Under the pieces are notes generated by a model, which worked only from the letters and a program-made list of their open reading frames with translations, had not been told where the DNA came from and did no database searches. 64,000 nt of DNA from contig NZ_JAANOP010000007.1 in assembly GCF_011250515.1 (NCBI RefSeq), forward strand, positions 62,001 through 126,000. The letters are read 5' to 3'. A program made the position numbers and the translations under genes. Positions 17,962-25,793 of the stretch are shown piece by piece (the first letter of the stretch is position 1; each line of letters opens with the position of its first letter). The stretch is from Aquirufa ecclesiirivi (GTDB lineage Bacteria > Bacteroidota > Bacteroidia > Cytophagales > Spirosomataceae).

Positions 17962-18435
17962 TTAGGCTAGAAAATCTGATTTACCGCCTGACTTCGACAA
18001 TAATTTTGTTTCTCGAATAACCAAACCTTTGGAAACAGATTTGCACATGTCGTAAATGGTTAATGCAGCAACACTAGCACCCACCAATGCTTCCATTTCA
18101 ACACCCGTTTTGGCATGCAGTCGACAAGTACAGTTGATGATGATTTCTTCAGCTTGAACATCCATATCAAAAGAACAAGCATCTAAGCCCAAAGGGTGAC
18201 AAAGCGGAATCAAGTCGCCAGTTCTTTTAGCCGCCATAGTTCCTGCAATGATGGCTGTTTGTAAGATACTCCCCTTTTTATTTTGCCAACCCGCTGCTTC
18301 GAAATGCTGGATGATATCCGCCCCCAAATAGACGATGGATTGAGCTTTCGCTTCTCTCGTGGTCGTATTTTTCGCGCCTACATCCACCATGCCGGGTTGA
18401 TTTTGAGCGTCCAAATGTGAAAATTCTGCTGCCAT
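17962..18435 (-). CDS. moaC: Cyclic pyranopterin monophosphate synthase MoaC
   Basis: This 157-residue enzyme makes cyclic pyranopterin monophosphate in molybdenum cofactor synthesis. It shows GMVDVGAKNTTTREA near the N-terminus, then AGTMAAKRTGDLIPLCHP, TGVEMEALVGASVAAL and the active-site region YDMCKSVSKG. I chose the ATG at 18435 rather than an in-frame TTG seven codons upstream. A CAAAAATA (TATTTTTG on the minus strand) box at 18454-18461 fits a -7 element. moeA is divergent across 88 bp, so two Moco genes share a promoter region. Confidence 0.95.
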   Translation of the reverse strand: MAAEFSHLDAQNQPGMVDVGAKNTTTREAKAQSIVYLGADIIQHFEAAGWQNKKGSILQTAIIAGTMAAKRTGDLIPLCHPLGLDACSFDMDVQAEEIIINCTCRLHAKTGVEMEALVGASVAALTIYDMCKSVSKGLVIRETKLLSKSGGKSDFLA

Positions 18436-18523
18436 ATCGTTACTTATTAAAAACAAAAATACATCTATTGAGTCATTTCATCGATTTTTTTAGAAATTTA
18501 TAGATTCAGCCCACTAAAAAGAT

Positions 18524-19681
18524 ATGTTAAAACCCCAAGAAGCTTTTCAAATATTACAAGATATACCCGTTCCAATACAAAAAGTACAAGTTCCACTGAT
18601 CGATTGTTTGGGAGGTATTTTAATGGAAGATTTAGTAGCAGATCGCGACTTCCCTCCTTTCGACCGGGTGATGATGGATGGTATAGCCATTGGTAATGTG
18701 AACAACCGAGCATGGAAAGTAGAAGGAACAGCCTATGCTGGCGAAGTTCAAAAAACCTTAGTTGACCCCAATGCTGCCTGGGAAATCATGACAGGTTCTC
18801 CACTTCCTAAAAATGCCGTAGCGGTGATTAAAGTAGAAGACCTAGAATTTGTTGAAAAAGAAGGAGAAAGGTGGGTTAGCTGCAAAAACGAAAGCATTGA
18901 TATAGGAAATTTTATTCACCAAAGAGGAAGTGATATCCTTCAAGGACAAGTCATTTTAAAAAAAGGAACACGTTTAAAAGCCAACCATATTGCCATTGCT
19001 GCCAGCATCGGTTATTCCAAATTGTGGATTGAAAGATTGGGTGAAATTCATGTTTTTTCAACAGGAGATGAATTGGTTCCAATAGAAGCTACACCTTTAG
19101 ATCATCAAATTAGAAGTTCCAATTCCATCATGATGCAATCGGCATTAAAGCATGTAGGAATAGCATCCCAACACCATCATTTACCGGATGATCCAACAAT
19201 TATCCACCAAGCATTGACGACTAGCTTGGTAAAAAGTGATATTCTATTGCTATCTGGTGGAGTTTCCGCAGGAAAGAAAGATTATATTCCTGGCATTTTA
19301 AAGGACTTAGGTTTTGAAGCCAAATTCCATAAGATTGCTCAAAAACCGGGTAAACCTTTGTGGGTAGGAAGTCGAGCAGATGGCAAAGTAATTTTCGCCT
19401 TCCCAGGAAATCCTATCTCCACTTTGGTGTGTTTTTCTATTTATTTTTTATCTTGGTTACAAGATCAAAAAACTCCTTTTCCTCAAGTTAAAATTACAGG
19501 TCTGCCAGCCCCATTAGCTAATTTAGACCATTGGATTCCTATTCAATGGACAAGTGAGCAACAAGCCCAAGTCTTGAAACATAATGGTTCTGGCGACTTA
19601 GTCCATTGGCAGCATGCTGATGCTTTAGCTTGGCAAAAAGCGAATGATACGAGTGAAGTATTAATCTATTTTCCTTTGTAG
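18524..19681 (+). CDS. moeA: Molybdopterin molybdenumtransferase MoeA
   Basis: This 385-residue protein inserts molybdenum into adenylylated molybdopterin. It has the N-terminal MoeA domain with DRDFPPFDRVMMDGIA, the central region GSPLPKNAVAVIKVED, and the MoCF-binding domain with STGDELVP, SNSIMMQSAL and LLSGGVSAGKKDYIP, then FAFPGNPIST. The C-terminal beta domain is present. Length is normal. moaC is divergent and upstream; the dipeptide epimerase starts 2 bp after the stop, so moeA heads a plus-strand operon of three genes with no obvious shared pathway. Confidence 0.95.
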   Translation: MLKPQEAFQILQDIPVPIQKVQVPLIDCLGGILMEDLVADRDFPPFDRVMMDGIAIGNVNNRAWKVEGTAYAGEVQKTLVDPNAAWEIMTGSPLPKNAVAVIKVEDLEFVEKEGERWVSCKNESIDIGNFIHQRGSDILQGQVILKKGTRLKANHIAIAASIGYSKLWIERLGEIHVFSTGDELVPIEATPLDHQIRSSNSIMMQSALKHVGIASQHHHLPDDPTIIHQALTTSLVKSDILLLSGGVSAGKKDYIPGILKDLGFEAKFHKIAQKPGKPLWVGSRADGKVIFAFPGNPISTLVCFSIYFLSWLQDQKTPFPQVKITGLPAPLANLDHWIPIQWTSEQQAQVLKHNGSGDLVHWQHADALAWQKANDTSEVLIYFPL

Positions 19682-19683
19682 CT

Positions 19684-20706
19684 ATGGAATTGCACCTACA
19701 TACCTTTGATTTGCCACTGAAGCATACCTTCACCATCACGCATGAATCTAGGGATGTGCAACCAACGCTCATTGTGGAGTTAACCTGGCATGGAAAAAGT
19801 GGCTATGGAGAGGCCACAGAAACACCCTATTATGGGGTCACCATGGAAAAAATGGTTTCGCAGCTAGAAAGTATTCGTTCTTTTTTACCTAGCGACATAC
19901 TCCCCCATCCCAATGATTTCTGGAAAATGATGTCCAAAACCTTGTTAGATGACCATCCCTTTGCCTTGTGTGCTTTGGATGTAGCCTATTGGGATTTATG
20001 GGGTAAAACACATGACAAGGCCTTGTACCAATTATGGGGCTTGGACATTTCACATAATCCCATCACCGATTATACGATTGGTATGGATTCGATCGACGTC
20101 ATGGTGGCAAAAATGAAGGAAATGCCTTTTCCTTTATATAAAATTAAACTAGGTACAAATCAGGATATTGAAATTATTGAAGCACTCCGAAAAGAAACAG
20201 ATGCTGTTTTTCGGGTAGATGCCAATACCGCTTGGACGGTCGAACAAACCTTAGAATATGCGCCTAAATTAAAAGCTTTAGGAGTGGAGTTCATAGAACA
20301 GCCGCTCAAGGCAGATCATTGGGAAGGAATGAAACGTTTGAAAAAGGAATCTGCATTACCGATCATCGCCGATGAAAGTTGCATAACTGAATCAGATGTT
20401 GCCCTATGTGCCGAATATTTTCATGGTATTAACATCAAATTGATGAAATGTGGTGGCATCACGCCCGCTTTACGGATGATTCATCAAGGCCGAAATTTAG
20501 GTTTAAAAATCATGGTAGGTTGCATGACCGAATCTACGATTGGTTGCTCGGCCATTGCCCAATTATTGCCACTTTTGGATTTTGTGGATATGGATGGATG
20601 CTTATTAGTGGAAGATAACATTTCACAAGGAATACGTATCGATTTTGGGCATGTCATTTATGCCAAAGAAGGAGGAACAGGAGCAAAATTAATTCAGCAT
20701 GGCTAA
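19684..20706 (+). CDS. Dipeptide epimerase (L-Ala-D/L-Glu epimerase-like, enolase superfamily)
   Basis: This 340-residue enzyme belongs to the muconate lactonising/enolase superfamily. The catalytic KIK is in YKIKLGTNQD near residue 153, the metal ligands are in RVDANTAW, EFIEQPL and IIADESCI, and the second catalytic Lys is in GINIKLMKCGG. The TESTIG segment and the C-terminal DMDGCLLVEDN fit the L-Ala-D/L-Glu epimerase group, which epimerises murein-derived dipeptides for recycling. It sits 2 bp after moeA and overlaps the next gene by 8 bp. Other dipeptide specificities are common in Bacteroidota, so the exact substrate is open. Confidence 0.9.
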   Translation: MELHLHTFDLPLKHTFTITHESRDVQPTLIVELTWHGKSGYGEATETPYYGVTMEKMVSQLESIRSFLPSDILPHPNDFWKMMSKTLLDDHPFALCALDVAYWDLWGKTHDKALYQLWGLDISHNPITDYTIGMDSIDVMVAKMKEMPFPLYKIKLGTNQDIEIIEALRKETDAVFRVDANTAWTVEQTLEYAPKLKALGVEFIEQPLKADHWEGMKRLKKESALPIIADESCITESDVALCAEYFHGINIKLMKCGGITPALRMIHQGRNLGLKIMVGCMTESTIGCSAIAQLLPLLDFVDMDGCLLVEDNISQGIRIDFGHVIYAKEGGTGAKLIQHG

Positions 20707-21706
20707 TTTTATGCATTTTGCGGATTCCATTCCTGGTCGAATTATATACTTGGATGGAAAGCCATATCGATGGCTAGGTGGAACCAATTATTTAGGAATT
20801 GGTGAGCATCCTTTATTTAATGAACAACTAAAAAAAGGGATTGACCTTTTCCCTCAAAACTGGGGAAGTTCCCGGAAAAATAATATCCAGTTTTCAGTAT
20901 GGGATGATTTAGAACATGTATTGGCGAAAAAATTGGGTCATGAAGCGGCAGCACTTTGCTCATCGGGCTTTGCTGCTGGACAAATAGCCCTTCAGTTTTT
21001 GCTCAAACAATTCCCTCAAGCTACCTACTCTCTTGCCCCGCACAGCCACCCAGCTATCACCACGTTTCTTCATGCTCCTTGGGAAGGTAGTCGGCAGACA
21101 TGGATTCAGAATGGGATAGTGGAGCAAGTTAAGATCTTAGGAACGGATGGAATCAGAACTCCCTTGGCTGAATTATTTGATTTTGAATGGGCCAAAGAAT
21201 TACATCCTGATCAGTATCTCTTAGTAGACGAATCTCATCGAATAGGCGTTCAGAATATTCAAATAAACAGTTCAGCAACCATCATACAAACCGCCTCTTT
21301 ATCAAAAGCTTACGGAATTCCGGCAGGTATTATTCTTGGTCCAAAAGATCAGATTGAAGAAATTAAAAAAGATCCCATGTGGATTGGAAGCTCCCCGCCC
21401 AATTTGGCATTTTGTTTTGCTTGTTTGAATGCTCAAGAAGCATATGAAGAACAAAGGGAGAAATTGCTAGAACACATCAACTTTTTTCAATCCCAGCTGG
21501 ATGATACATCCATCAACTGGGCCGTAGGTCATCCTTCTTTTTGCACCGATAATGAAAATATCATCCAAAGATTAGAGGCGCATGGATTTAAAATGAATCA
21601 ATTTTCTTATCCTAAATGGAACGATCCCGCCATTGCTAGAGCCTCCATACATGCGACATTAAAAAAAGCTGACCTTTTGGAATTAAGTCAGCTTCTTCAT
21701 GAATAA
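20699..21706 (+). CDS. PLP-dependent alpha-oxoamine synthase/aminotransferase-like protein
   Basis: This 335-residue fold-type I PLP enzyme resembles 8-amino-7-oxononanoate synthase and 2-amino-3-ketobutyrate CoA ligase. It has the glycine-rich start GTNYLGIGEHPLF, CSSGFAAGQIALQF, LLVDESHRIGVQ for the cofactor-binding Asp, and TASLSKAYGIPAG with the Schiff-base Lys near residue 203. It is shorter than BioF (about 385), with the mobile domains trimmed, so it may not be BioF. It overlaps the dipeptide epimerase by 8 bp; cotranscription suggests amino acid or peptide metabolism, but the reaction is not known. Confidence 0.82.
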   Translation: MANFMHFADSIPGRIIYLDGKPYRWLGGTNYLGIGEHPLFNEQLKKGIDLFPQNWGSSRKNNIQFSVWDDLEHVLAKKLGHEAAALCSSGFAAGQIALQFLLKQFPQATYSLAPHSHPAITTFLHAPWEGSRQTWIQNGIVEQVKILGTDGIRTPLAELFDFEWAKELHPDQYLLVDESHRIGVQNIQINSSATIIQTASLSKAYGIPAGIILGPKDQIEEIKKDPMWIGSSPPNLAFCFACLNAQEAYEEQREKLLEHINFFQSQLDDTSINWAVGHPSFCTDNENIIQRLEAHGFKMNQFSYPKWNDPAIARASIHATLKKADLLELSQLLHE

Positions 21707-21717
21707 AGTTCTAATTG

Positions 21718-22548
21718 TTAAGGTGCCGGATTTTTTTTGGCATAGAGTAATACGGCTACTCCAAAAAGCATCGCTGGTATCGACAAAATTTGCCCCATGT
21801 TTAGGGTCATGTAATTTTCAAACTCGCTTTGATTCTCTTTAAAAAACTCATAGAAAAAGCGTAGTGCAAATAAAGCAATCATAAACCAGCCCGTGATTAA
21901 GCCTTCCTGCGTTTTCTCTTTTTTCTTGGACCAAAACCACATGACAATGAAAAATAAAAGCAAGCAAGATAAAGCCTCGTACAGTTGGGATGGATGTCTG
22001 GCTAATACCTCGGCAGTTCCCATGGAATTAAACTCGGTATCTCGATAAAACTTGAATCCCCAAGGTAAATCCGTAGGTTTTCCTACAATTTCTGAATTCA
22101 TTAAGTTACCCATACGTATAAAAAATCCGCCTAAAGCTACAGTGGGAACTACGCGGTCTGTTACGTATAAATAGGATTGACCAGGGTATTTTTTGGTATA
22201 TAAATAAAATGCAGTAAAAAGCCCGATTCCTGCTCCATGGGATGCCAAACCCGAATAAGGTGGAATAATCATTTGTGTGAAAAACCGAATAGGATCCGCT
22301 TGTAATAGAGGGAATTCATAGAAGAAATAATGTCCAACACGAGCCCCAATCACGGTAGCCACCATAGCATAAATCAATAAATGATCCGCTTGTTCAACAG
22401 GTCTACCCTCTTTCTTAAAAATAAAACTTAATACCTGAAAGCCTGCTAGAAAAGCCATGGCAAAACAAAGTCCGTACCAACGAACAGGAAAACCGAACAG
22501 TTCAAAGATAGTTGGATCGGGATTCCAATCAATAAACGATAAAATCAT
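21718..22548 (-). CDS. lgt: Prolipoprotein diacylglyceryl transferase Lgt
   Basis: This inner-membrane enzyme moves diacylglyceryl from phosphatidylglycerol to the lipobox Cys of prolipoproteins, the first step for the many lipoproteins in this window. Seven hydrophobic segments are visible. Family motifs include VRWYGLCFAMAFLAGF, GARVGHYFFYE, SGLASHGAGIGLF, the Lgt signature FIRMGNLMNSEIVG, and RHPSQLYEAL. I chose the ATG at 22548 (276 residues); an in-frame TTG lies 8 codons upstream. It is convergent with the PLP enzyme gene with 11 bp between stops. Confidence 0.96.
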   Translation of the reverse strand: MILSFIDWNPDPTIFELFGFPVRWYGLCFAMAFLAGFQVLSFIFKKEGRPVEQADHLLIYAMVATVIGARVGHYFFYEFPLLQADPIRFFTQMIIPPYSGLASHGAGIGLFTAFYLYTKKYPGQSYLYVTDRVVPTVALGGFFIRMGNLMNSEIVGKPTDLPWGFKFYRDTEFNSMGTAEVLARHPSQLYEALSCLLLFFIVMWFWSKKKEKTQEGLITGWFMIALFALRFFYEFFKENQSEFENYMTLNMGQILSIPAMLFGVAVLLYAKKNPAP

Positions 22549-22626
22549 GGGGATTGACGTTAAATATAGCAATCCAAATTTAAGACAAAATTTAGGATAA
22601 TTGCCAAACGTCTAAGATGCTACCAA

Positions 22627-22770
22627 CTATTTTTGAACCTTTGGAATCACTAGACTTACTGCCTTCTTTAACACTTTAGCAGGAAATAATCGATGAGGAA
22701 ATCCCAAAGCAAAAGAATCTGAGGCAAAAAGCACTCCAACAAGTAGTAGAACAACAACCTTCTTTTTCAT
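22627..22770 (-). CDS. Small secreted cationic peptide (unknown)
   Basis: This 47-residue protein starts at the ATG at 22770; a longer frame upstream lacks a leader. It opens with MKKKVVVLLLVGVLFASDSFA, a textbook signal peptide, and predicted cleavage after SFA leaves a mature peptide of about 26 residues (start LGFPHRLFPAKVLKK, end IPKVQK) with no acidic residues and six basic ones counting His. The mature part could form an amphipathic helix. A good -33/-7 promoter and an inverted repeat lie just upstream, which supports a real gene. I do not recognise a family. It could be an antimicrobial-like or membrane-active peptide, or a degraded fragment of a longer secreted protein. Confidence 0.6.
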   Translation of the reverse strand: MKKKVVVLLLVGVLFASDSFALGFPHRLFPAKVLKKAVSLVIPKVQK

Positions 22771-22791
22771 GATGTTTAATTTATTGATAGA

Positions 22792-22833
22792 CAAATGTAG
22801 TAAACATATAGTACTTTGCAATACAAGGTACTA
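22792..22833 (-). promoter_or_regulatory. Promoter and candidate operator of the small cationic peptide gene
   Basis: Read on the minus strand, ATTG (22819-22822) is followed after 19 bp by TACATTTG (22792-22799), a close match to the Bacteroidota TTTG-N19-TAnnTTTG promoter. Over the -33 box lies an inverted repeat, TAGTACTTTG (22809-22818), spacer CAATA, then CAAGGTACTA (22824-22833), with 9 of 10 positions paired. That placement is typical of a repressor site. Confidence 0.6.
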
Positions 22834-22911
22834 TAATTATTTATTTTATTGTGATGATTGGTAGTCAAGATGCGTCAATTGGTCGATTGGTTGCATGAGC
22901 GTAACGACACA

Positions 22912-22930
22912 TCGTATATTTTTGATACGA
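22912..22930 (+). promoter_or_regulatory. -7 box with inverted repeat upstream of the PepSY-like lipoprotein gene
   Basis: TATTTTTG at 22917-22924 matches the Bacteroidota -7 consensus TAnnTTTG. It is enclosed by a dyad TCGTAT (22912-22917) and ATACGA (22925-22930). A TTG at 22891-22893 could act as the -33 element, although 23 bp is slightly long. The transcript would begin about 45 bp before the ATG at 22977. Confidence 0.4.
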
Positions 22931-22976
22931 AAACGAAATCATTTACCGTTTAACTCTCAAAATATAAATTAATCCT

Positions 22977-24149
22977 ATGAAAAAATCTCTGCTTACATTC
23001 GCCCTAGTAGCCTCCATTGGCTTAGCAAGTTGCTCAAAAGAAGACGCATTGAATCCGACAACGGATGCCACTGGCTTTGTTAGCCAGAATTTCATTCCAA
23101 CGGCTGTTAAAACAACTGTTTCAACCACTTACCCATCTGCCCAAGTAGATTATTATGTATTACAAAGTAATTCTTTGTATGGTGCAAACATTGTACTTAG
23201 TAACACGGAATCACAAGTGGTATTAAACAAAACGGGAGAAATCAAAGAAGCATTTACTCGAATTGCCGAAACGGATTTACCTGCGGCTATAACCACCTAC
23301 TTAAAGGAAAAACATACTGGCTATACCTTCATTCATGCAGGTAAAAAGACTTCCGGTACTCCAGTGACGTATCGAGTTGAGATCAAAGTAGATACCACCG
23401 TCTATTCGATCTTGTTTGATGAAACGGGAGCTATGATTTCCACAATAGAAGGCAAAAAAGGCGAAAAAGGAGGAAAAGGCATGGGAGCGGCAGTAAGTCA
23501 TTTAGCTTTAACGGAGCTTCCTGCTGCAGTTCAGGCGGCTATTACTGGATATACTTTTAAAAACGCGGTACTTCGTTTAGATGGAAATGGGCTTGCTACC
23601 TACCATATTCACGCTGAAAAGGATGGTAAAGTTTGGGATTTCAAGATCGATGCTACCGGGAAAATTCTTTCTAGCAAAGAAGAAAGTAAAGATGACATCA
23701 AGATCACAAAAACTGAAATTACAACCCTTCCCCAAGCTATCATTGATTATTTAAATAAAAACGCTGTTGGCTGGACATTGAAAAATGCCTTTTCAGTTCA
23801 AAAAGATAACGTGGCCATTCACTACCATGTAGTGGTAACCGTTGGCGTAAATTCACAAGCCTATATGTTTGATAAAGATTTCAATGCTGTTGTCAATCCA
23901 GGAAAAGGTCCCAAAGACAATCCGAACCCCGCCAACTTCACGTTAACGGTTATCACAAAAGATCAAATCCCCGCCGCAGCTATATCCTATCTAGATAAAA
24001 CTTATGCTGGCTGGACATTAACTAAGGCTGTTTCTGTCAGCAAAGATGGTGCCGCTTATGAAATTGAAGTAATCGTTACGGTTGCGGATAAAAAGTATAA
24101 AGTTGAATTTGACCTCTCAGGAAATTTCAAGAGTGCCCATAAACTTTAA
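22977..24149 (+). CDS. Lipoprotein with four PepSY-like (beta-lactamase-inhibitor-like) repeats
   Basis: This 390-residue exported lipoprotein has a signal peptide and lipobox (ASIGLASC, Cys 19). Four repeats of about 80-90 residues follow, each with the pattern 'LP.AI..YL......WT...A......Y.V.......Y...FD..G', for example TDLPAAITTYL, TELPAAVQAAI, TTLPQAIIDYL and DQIPAAAISYL. This is the PepSY-like fold (PF11396-type) seen in Bacteroidota periplasmic proteins. A Lys/Gly-rich linker (EGKKGEKGGKGMG) separates repeats one and two. A strong terminator ends the transcript. Its function is unknown; related domains bind and may inhibit peptidases or act in metal and stress responses. Confidence 0.82.
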   Translation: MKKSLLTFALVASIGLASCSKEDALNPTTDATGFVSQNFIPTAVKTTVSTTYPSAQVDYYVLQSNSLYGANIVLSNTESQVVLNKTGEIKEAFTRIAETDLPAAITTYLKEKHTGYTFIHAGKKTSGTPVTYRVEIKVDTTVYSILFDETGAMISTIEGKKGEKGGKGMGAAVSHLALTELPAAVQAAITGYTFKNAVLRLDGNGLATYHIHAEKDGKVWDFKIDATGKILSSKEESKDDIKITKTEITTLPQAIIDYLNKNAVGWTLKNAFSVQKDNVAIHYHVVVTVGVNSQAYMFDKDFNAVVNPGKGPKDNPNPANFTLTVITKDQIPAAAISYLDKTYAGWTLTKAVSVSKDGAAYEIEVIVTVADKKYKVEFDLSGNFKSAHKL

Positions 24150-24167
24150 TTATTAGGTTGATTGTTT

Positions 24168-24197
24168 AAAAAGGCTTGCTCTCGCAAGCCTTTTTTT
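24168..24197 (+). terminator. Rho-independent terminator after the PepSY-like gene
   Basis: GGCTTGC, loop TCTC and GCAAGCC form a perfect 7-bp stem extended by A-T pairs, followed by seven T. It lies 18 bp after the stop of the upstream gene. Because it directly precedes 24213, it rules out the upstream in-frame start for the next gene. Confidence 0.92.
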
Positions 24198-24212
24198 GTT
24201 ATTTCGAGTGAT

Positions 24213-24785
24213 ATGCAAGAAATTGAACCTTCCTATCAATGGGAATCTATCTACAATGCTTCCCATGACCCTAAATCTCCATTTTATGGGAGAACATATT
24301 CCAATACGGAATATATACATACTATTTACAGCTATTACATACACCCACTTTGGGACGAAATCGACTCAGAAACACTCTATTGCAAAATACTTTTCACGGA
24401 TTATTCCTTACAATTTTCAATCATTGAATTGATGGGAGAATGGAACGATACCCTGCACAATGATATCATGCTATTAAAACGTGGAGTGATCGATCATTTA
24501 TTAGCTGAGGGGATCAAATACTTCATTCTTGTAGGTGAAAATGTCTTTAATTTTCATGGTTCTTGGGAAGATGACTATTATGCTGAGTGGTTTGAAGAAG
24601 TAGAAGATGGTTGGATAGCAGGACTTTGTTTCCCTGAATTCATTGAAAAAGAATGGAACAAATATAAAATCGATTATTACATCAATTTTGGAGGGACATT
24701 ACAAATACCCAATTGGCGTACAGCTAAACCTGAAATGCTTTTCATGGTAGTTCATAAAATTCTATCAAATCGCCTAGGTAACTAA
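24213..24785 (+). CDS. Uncharacterised acidic, Trp/Tyr-rich protein
   Basis: I start this at the ATG at 24213 (190 residues), because a longer frame from 24162 would run through a terminator hairpin. The protein has no leader and no membrane segment. It is rich in Trp, Tyr and acidic residues (WEDDYYAEWFEEVEDGW) and contains the predicted beta segments LYCKILFTDYSLQFSIIEL and IKYFILVGENVFNF. I do not recognise a family; similar conserved hypotheticals of this size occur in Bacteroidota. It stands alone between a terminator and a repeat-rich leader region, so context gives no help. Confidence 0.65.
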   Translation: MQEIEPSYQWESIYNASHDPKSPFYGRTYSNTEYIHTIYSYYIHPLWDEIDSETLYCKILFTDYSLQFSIIELMGEWNDTLHNDIMLLKRGVIDHLLAEGIKYFILVGENVFNFHGSWEDDYYAEWFEEVEDGWIAGLCFPEFIEKEWNKYKIDYYINFGGTLQIPNWRTAKPEMLFMVVHKILSNRLGN

Positions 24786-24854
24786 AAATCATAGAGTTGA
24801 TTAAAATAATCAGAAAGCAGGACAAGAATCTCATATCAACTCATACTTTTGTCT

Positions 24855-24862
24855 TAGCTTTG
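24855..24862 (+). promoter_or_regulatory. Possible -7 box upstream of the repeat-bearing leader
   Basis: TAGCTTTG matches TAnnTTTG exactly, but no TTTG stands 19-21 bp upstream. If used, transcription would start near 24869, and the following hairpin and tandem repeats would lie in a 5' leader of about 165 nt before the NIPSNAP gene at 25037. Confidence 0.35.
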
Positions 24863-24879
24863 TTAACACTTGAAGATTA

Positions 24880-24910
24880 GATTTGTCAACTCTTCAAGAG
24901 TTGACAAATC
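24880..24910 (+). repeat. 31-bp near-perfect palindrome (hairpin) in the NIPSNAP leader region
   Basis: GATTTGTCAACTCTT (24880-24894), a single C, then AAGAGTTGACAAATC (24896-24910) gives fully complementary 15-bp arms. The right arm merges into the first unit of a 19-bp tandem repeat. No T-run follows, so it is unlikely to be a simple terminator. Confidence 0.85.
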
Positions 24911-24979
24911 TTAGCACAGGTTACAAATCTAAGCACAGGTTACAAATCTTAGCACAATTGACAAATCTTAATACAATCA
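24904..24979 (+). repeat. Four tandem 19-bp repeats
   Basis: Units start exactly 19 bp apart at 24904, 24923, 24942 and 24961. The consensus is ACAAATCTTAGCACAGGTT. Unit 2 differs by one base (CTAAG for CTTAG), and units 3 and 4 decay at the 3' part (CAATTG, CAATCAC). The first half ACAAATC also ends the preceding palindrome. No spacers exist, so this is not a CRISPR array. Confidence 0.88.
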
Positions 24980-25036
24980 CTAAGTAGATTAAGCATTTTA
25001 ACATCACATGACAACCATTTACCCCCAAATTAACCT

Positions 25037-25783
25037 ATGAAAAAATTATTTACACTCCTACTTTTATTCATCTCCATTCAGATGATAGCAAAAAAACCAG
25101 ACAGCCGTTATTACGAATTACGCGTTTACTATTGCCACCCTGGCCGCTTAGACGCTTTAATCCAACGTTTCACCAACCATACCACCAAAATTTTTGAAAA
25201 ACATGGTATGACCAATGTGGGTTATTGGATTCCTAACAACAATGAAAAAAATGCTCTTTACTACATTTTATCCTACCCAAATCAAGTAGAGCGTGATAGC
25301 TCTTGGAAGCGTTTTGGTCGTGATCCAGAATGGAGAGAAGTTGCCAGAAAATCTGAAGAATCAGGTAAAATTGTTGCTAAAGTAGAAAGCACATTCATGA
25401 TGGCCACCGATTTTAGTCCAAAAATCAAACCTTCTTCTAAGAGTGTTGACCGCGCCATCGAATTAAGAACTTATACGGCAACTCCTAATAATATCGACAA
25501 CATCTTGGCTCGTTTCAGAAATCATACTACCAAATTGTTCAAAAAACATGGTATGACGAACATTGCCTATTTTAAAACGATTGAAAAAGATCCTTCTGTA
25601 CAACCTCGTTTAGTCTATCTACTAGCTCACGACAGTGAAGCTGCCGGAAAAGCTTCTTTCGACGAATTCAGAAAAGATCCCAATTGGATTAAAGCACGCG
25701 ACGAATCAGAAAAGAATGGAAAAATTGTCGACAAAGTAGAATCTATCTACATGCACCCTACGACATTTTCAACTATCCGATAA
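25037..25783 (+). CDS. Secreted NIPSNAP-family protein with two domains
   Basis: This 248-residue protein has a signal peptide (MKKLFTLLLLFISIQMIA) and two NIPSNAP ferredoxin-like domains. The first is at about residues 24-120 (YYELRVYYCHPGRLDALIQRF) and the second at about 137-245 (IELRTYTATPNNIDNILARF). Both contain the repeated phrases HTTK.F.KHGMTN and ES.GKIV.KVES, so the protein arose by internal duplication. NIPSNAP proteins resemble monooxygenase or EthD-like dimeric barrels, and in Bacteroidota they often sit in sugar catabolic loci; the activity is not known. A repeat-bearing leader of about 170 bp precedes the ATG. Confidence 0.9.
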   Translation: MKKLFTLLLLFISIQMIAKKPDSRYYELRVYYCHPGRLDALIQRFTNHTTKIFEKHGMTNVGYWIPNNNEKNALYYILSYPNQVERDSSWKRFGRDPEWREVARKSEESGKIVAKVESTFMMATDFSPKIKPSSKSVDRAIELRTYTATPNNIDNILARFRNHTTKLFKKHGMTNIAYFKTIEKDPSVQPRLVYLLAHDSEAAGKASFDEFRKDPNWIKARDESEKNGKIVDKVESIYMHPTTFSTIR

Positions 25784-25793
25784 AGCTTTGTAT

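Noticed and set aside
24162-24212. Upstream start for the orphan gene
   Set aside because: The frame would begin inside a terminator hairpin; the first Met after it is used.
24904-24979. CRISPR array
   Set aside because: The 19-bp units are directly adjacent with no spacers, and no cas genes are present.
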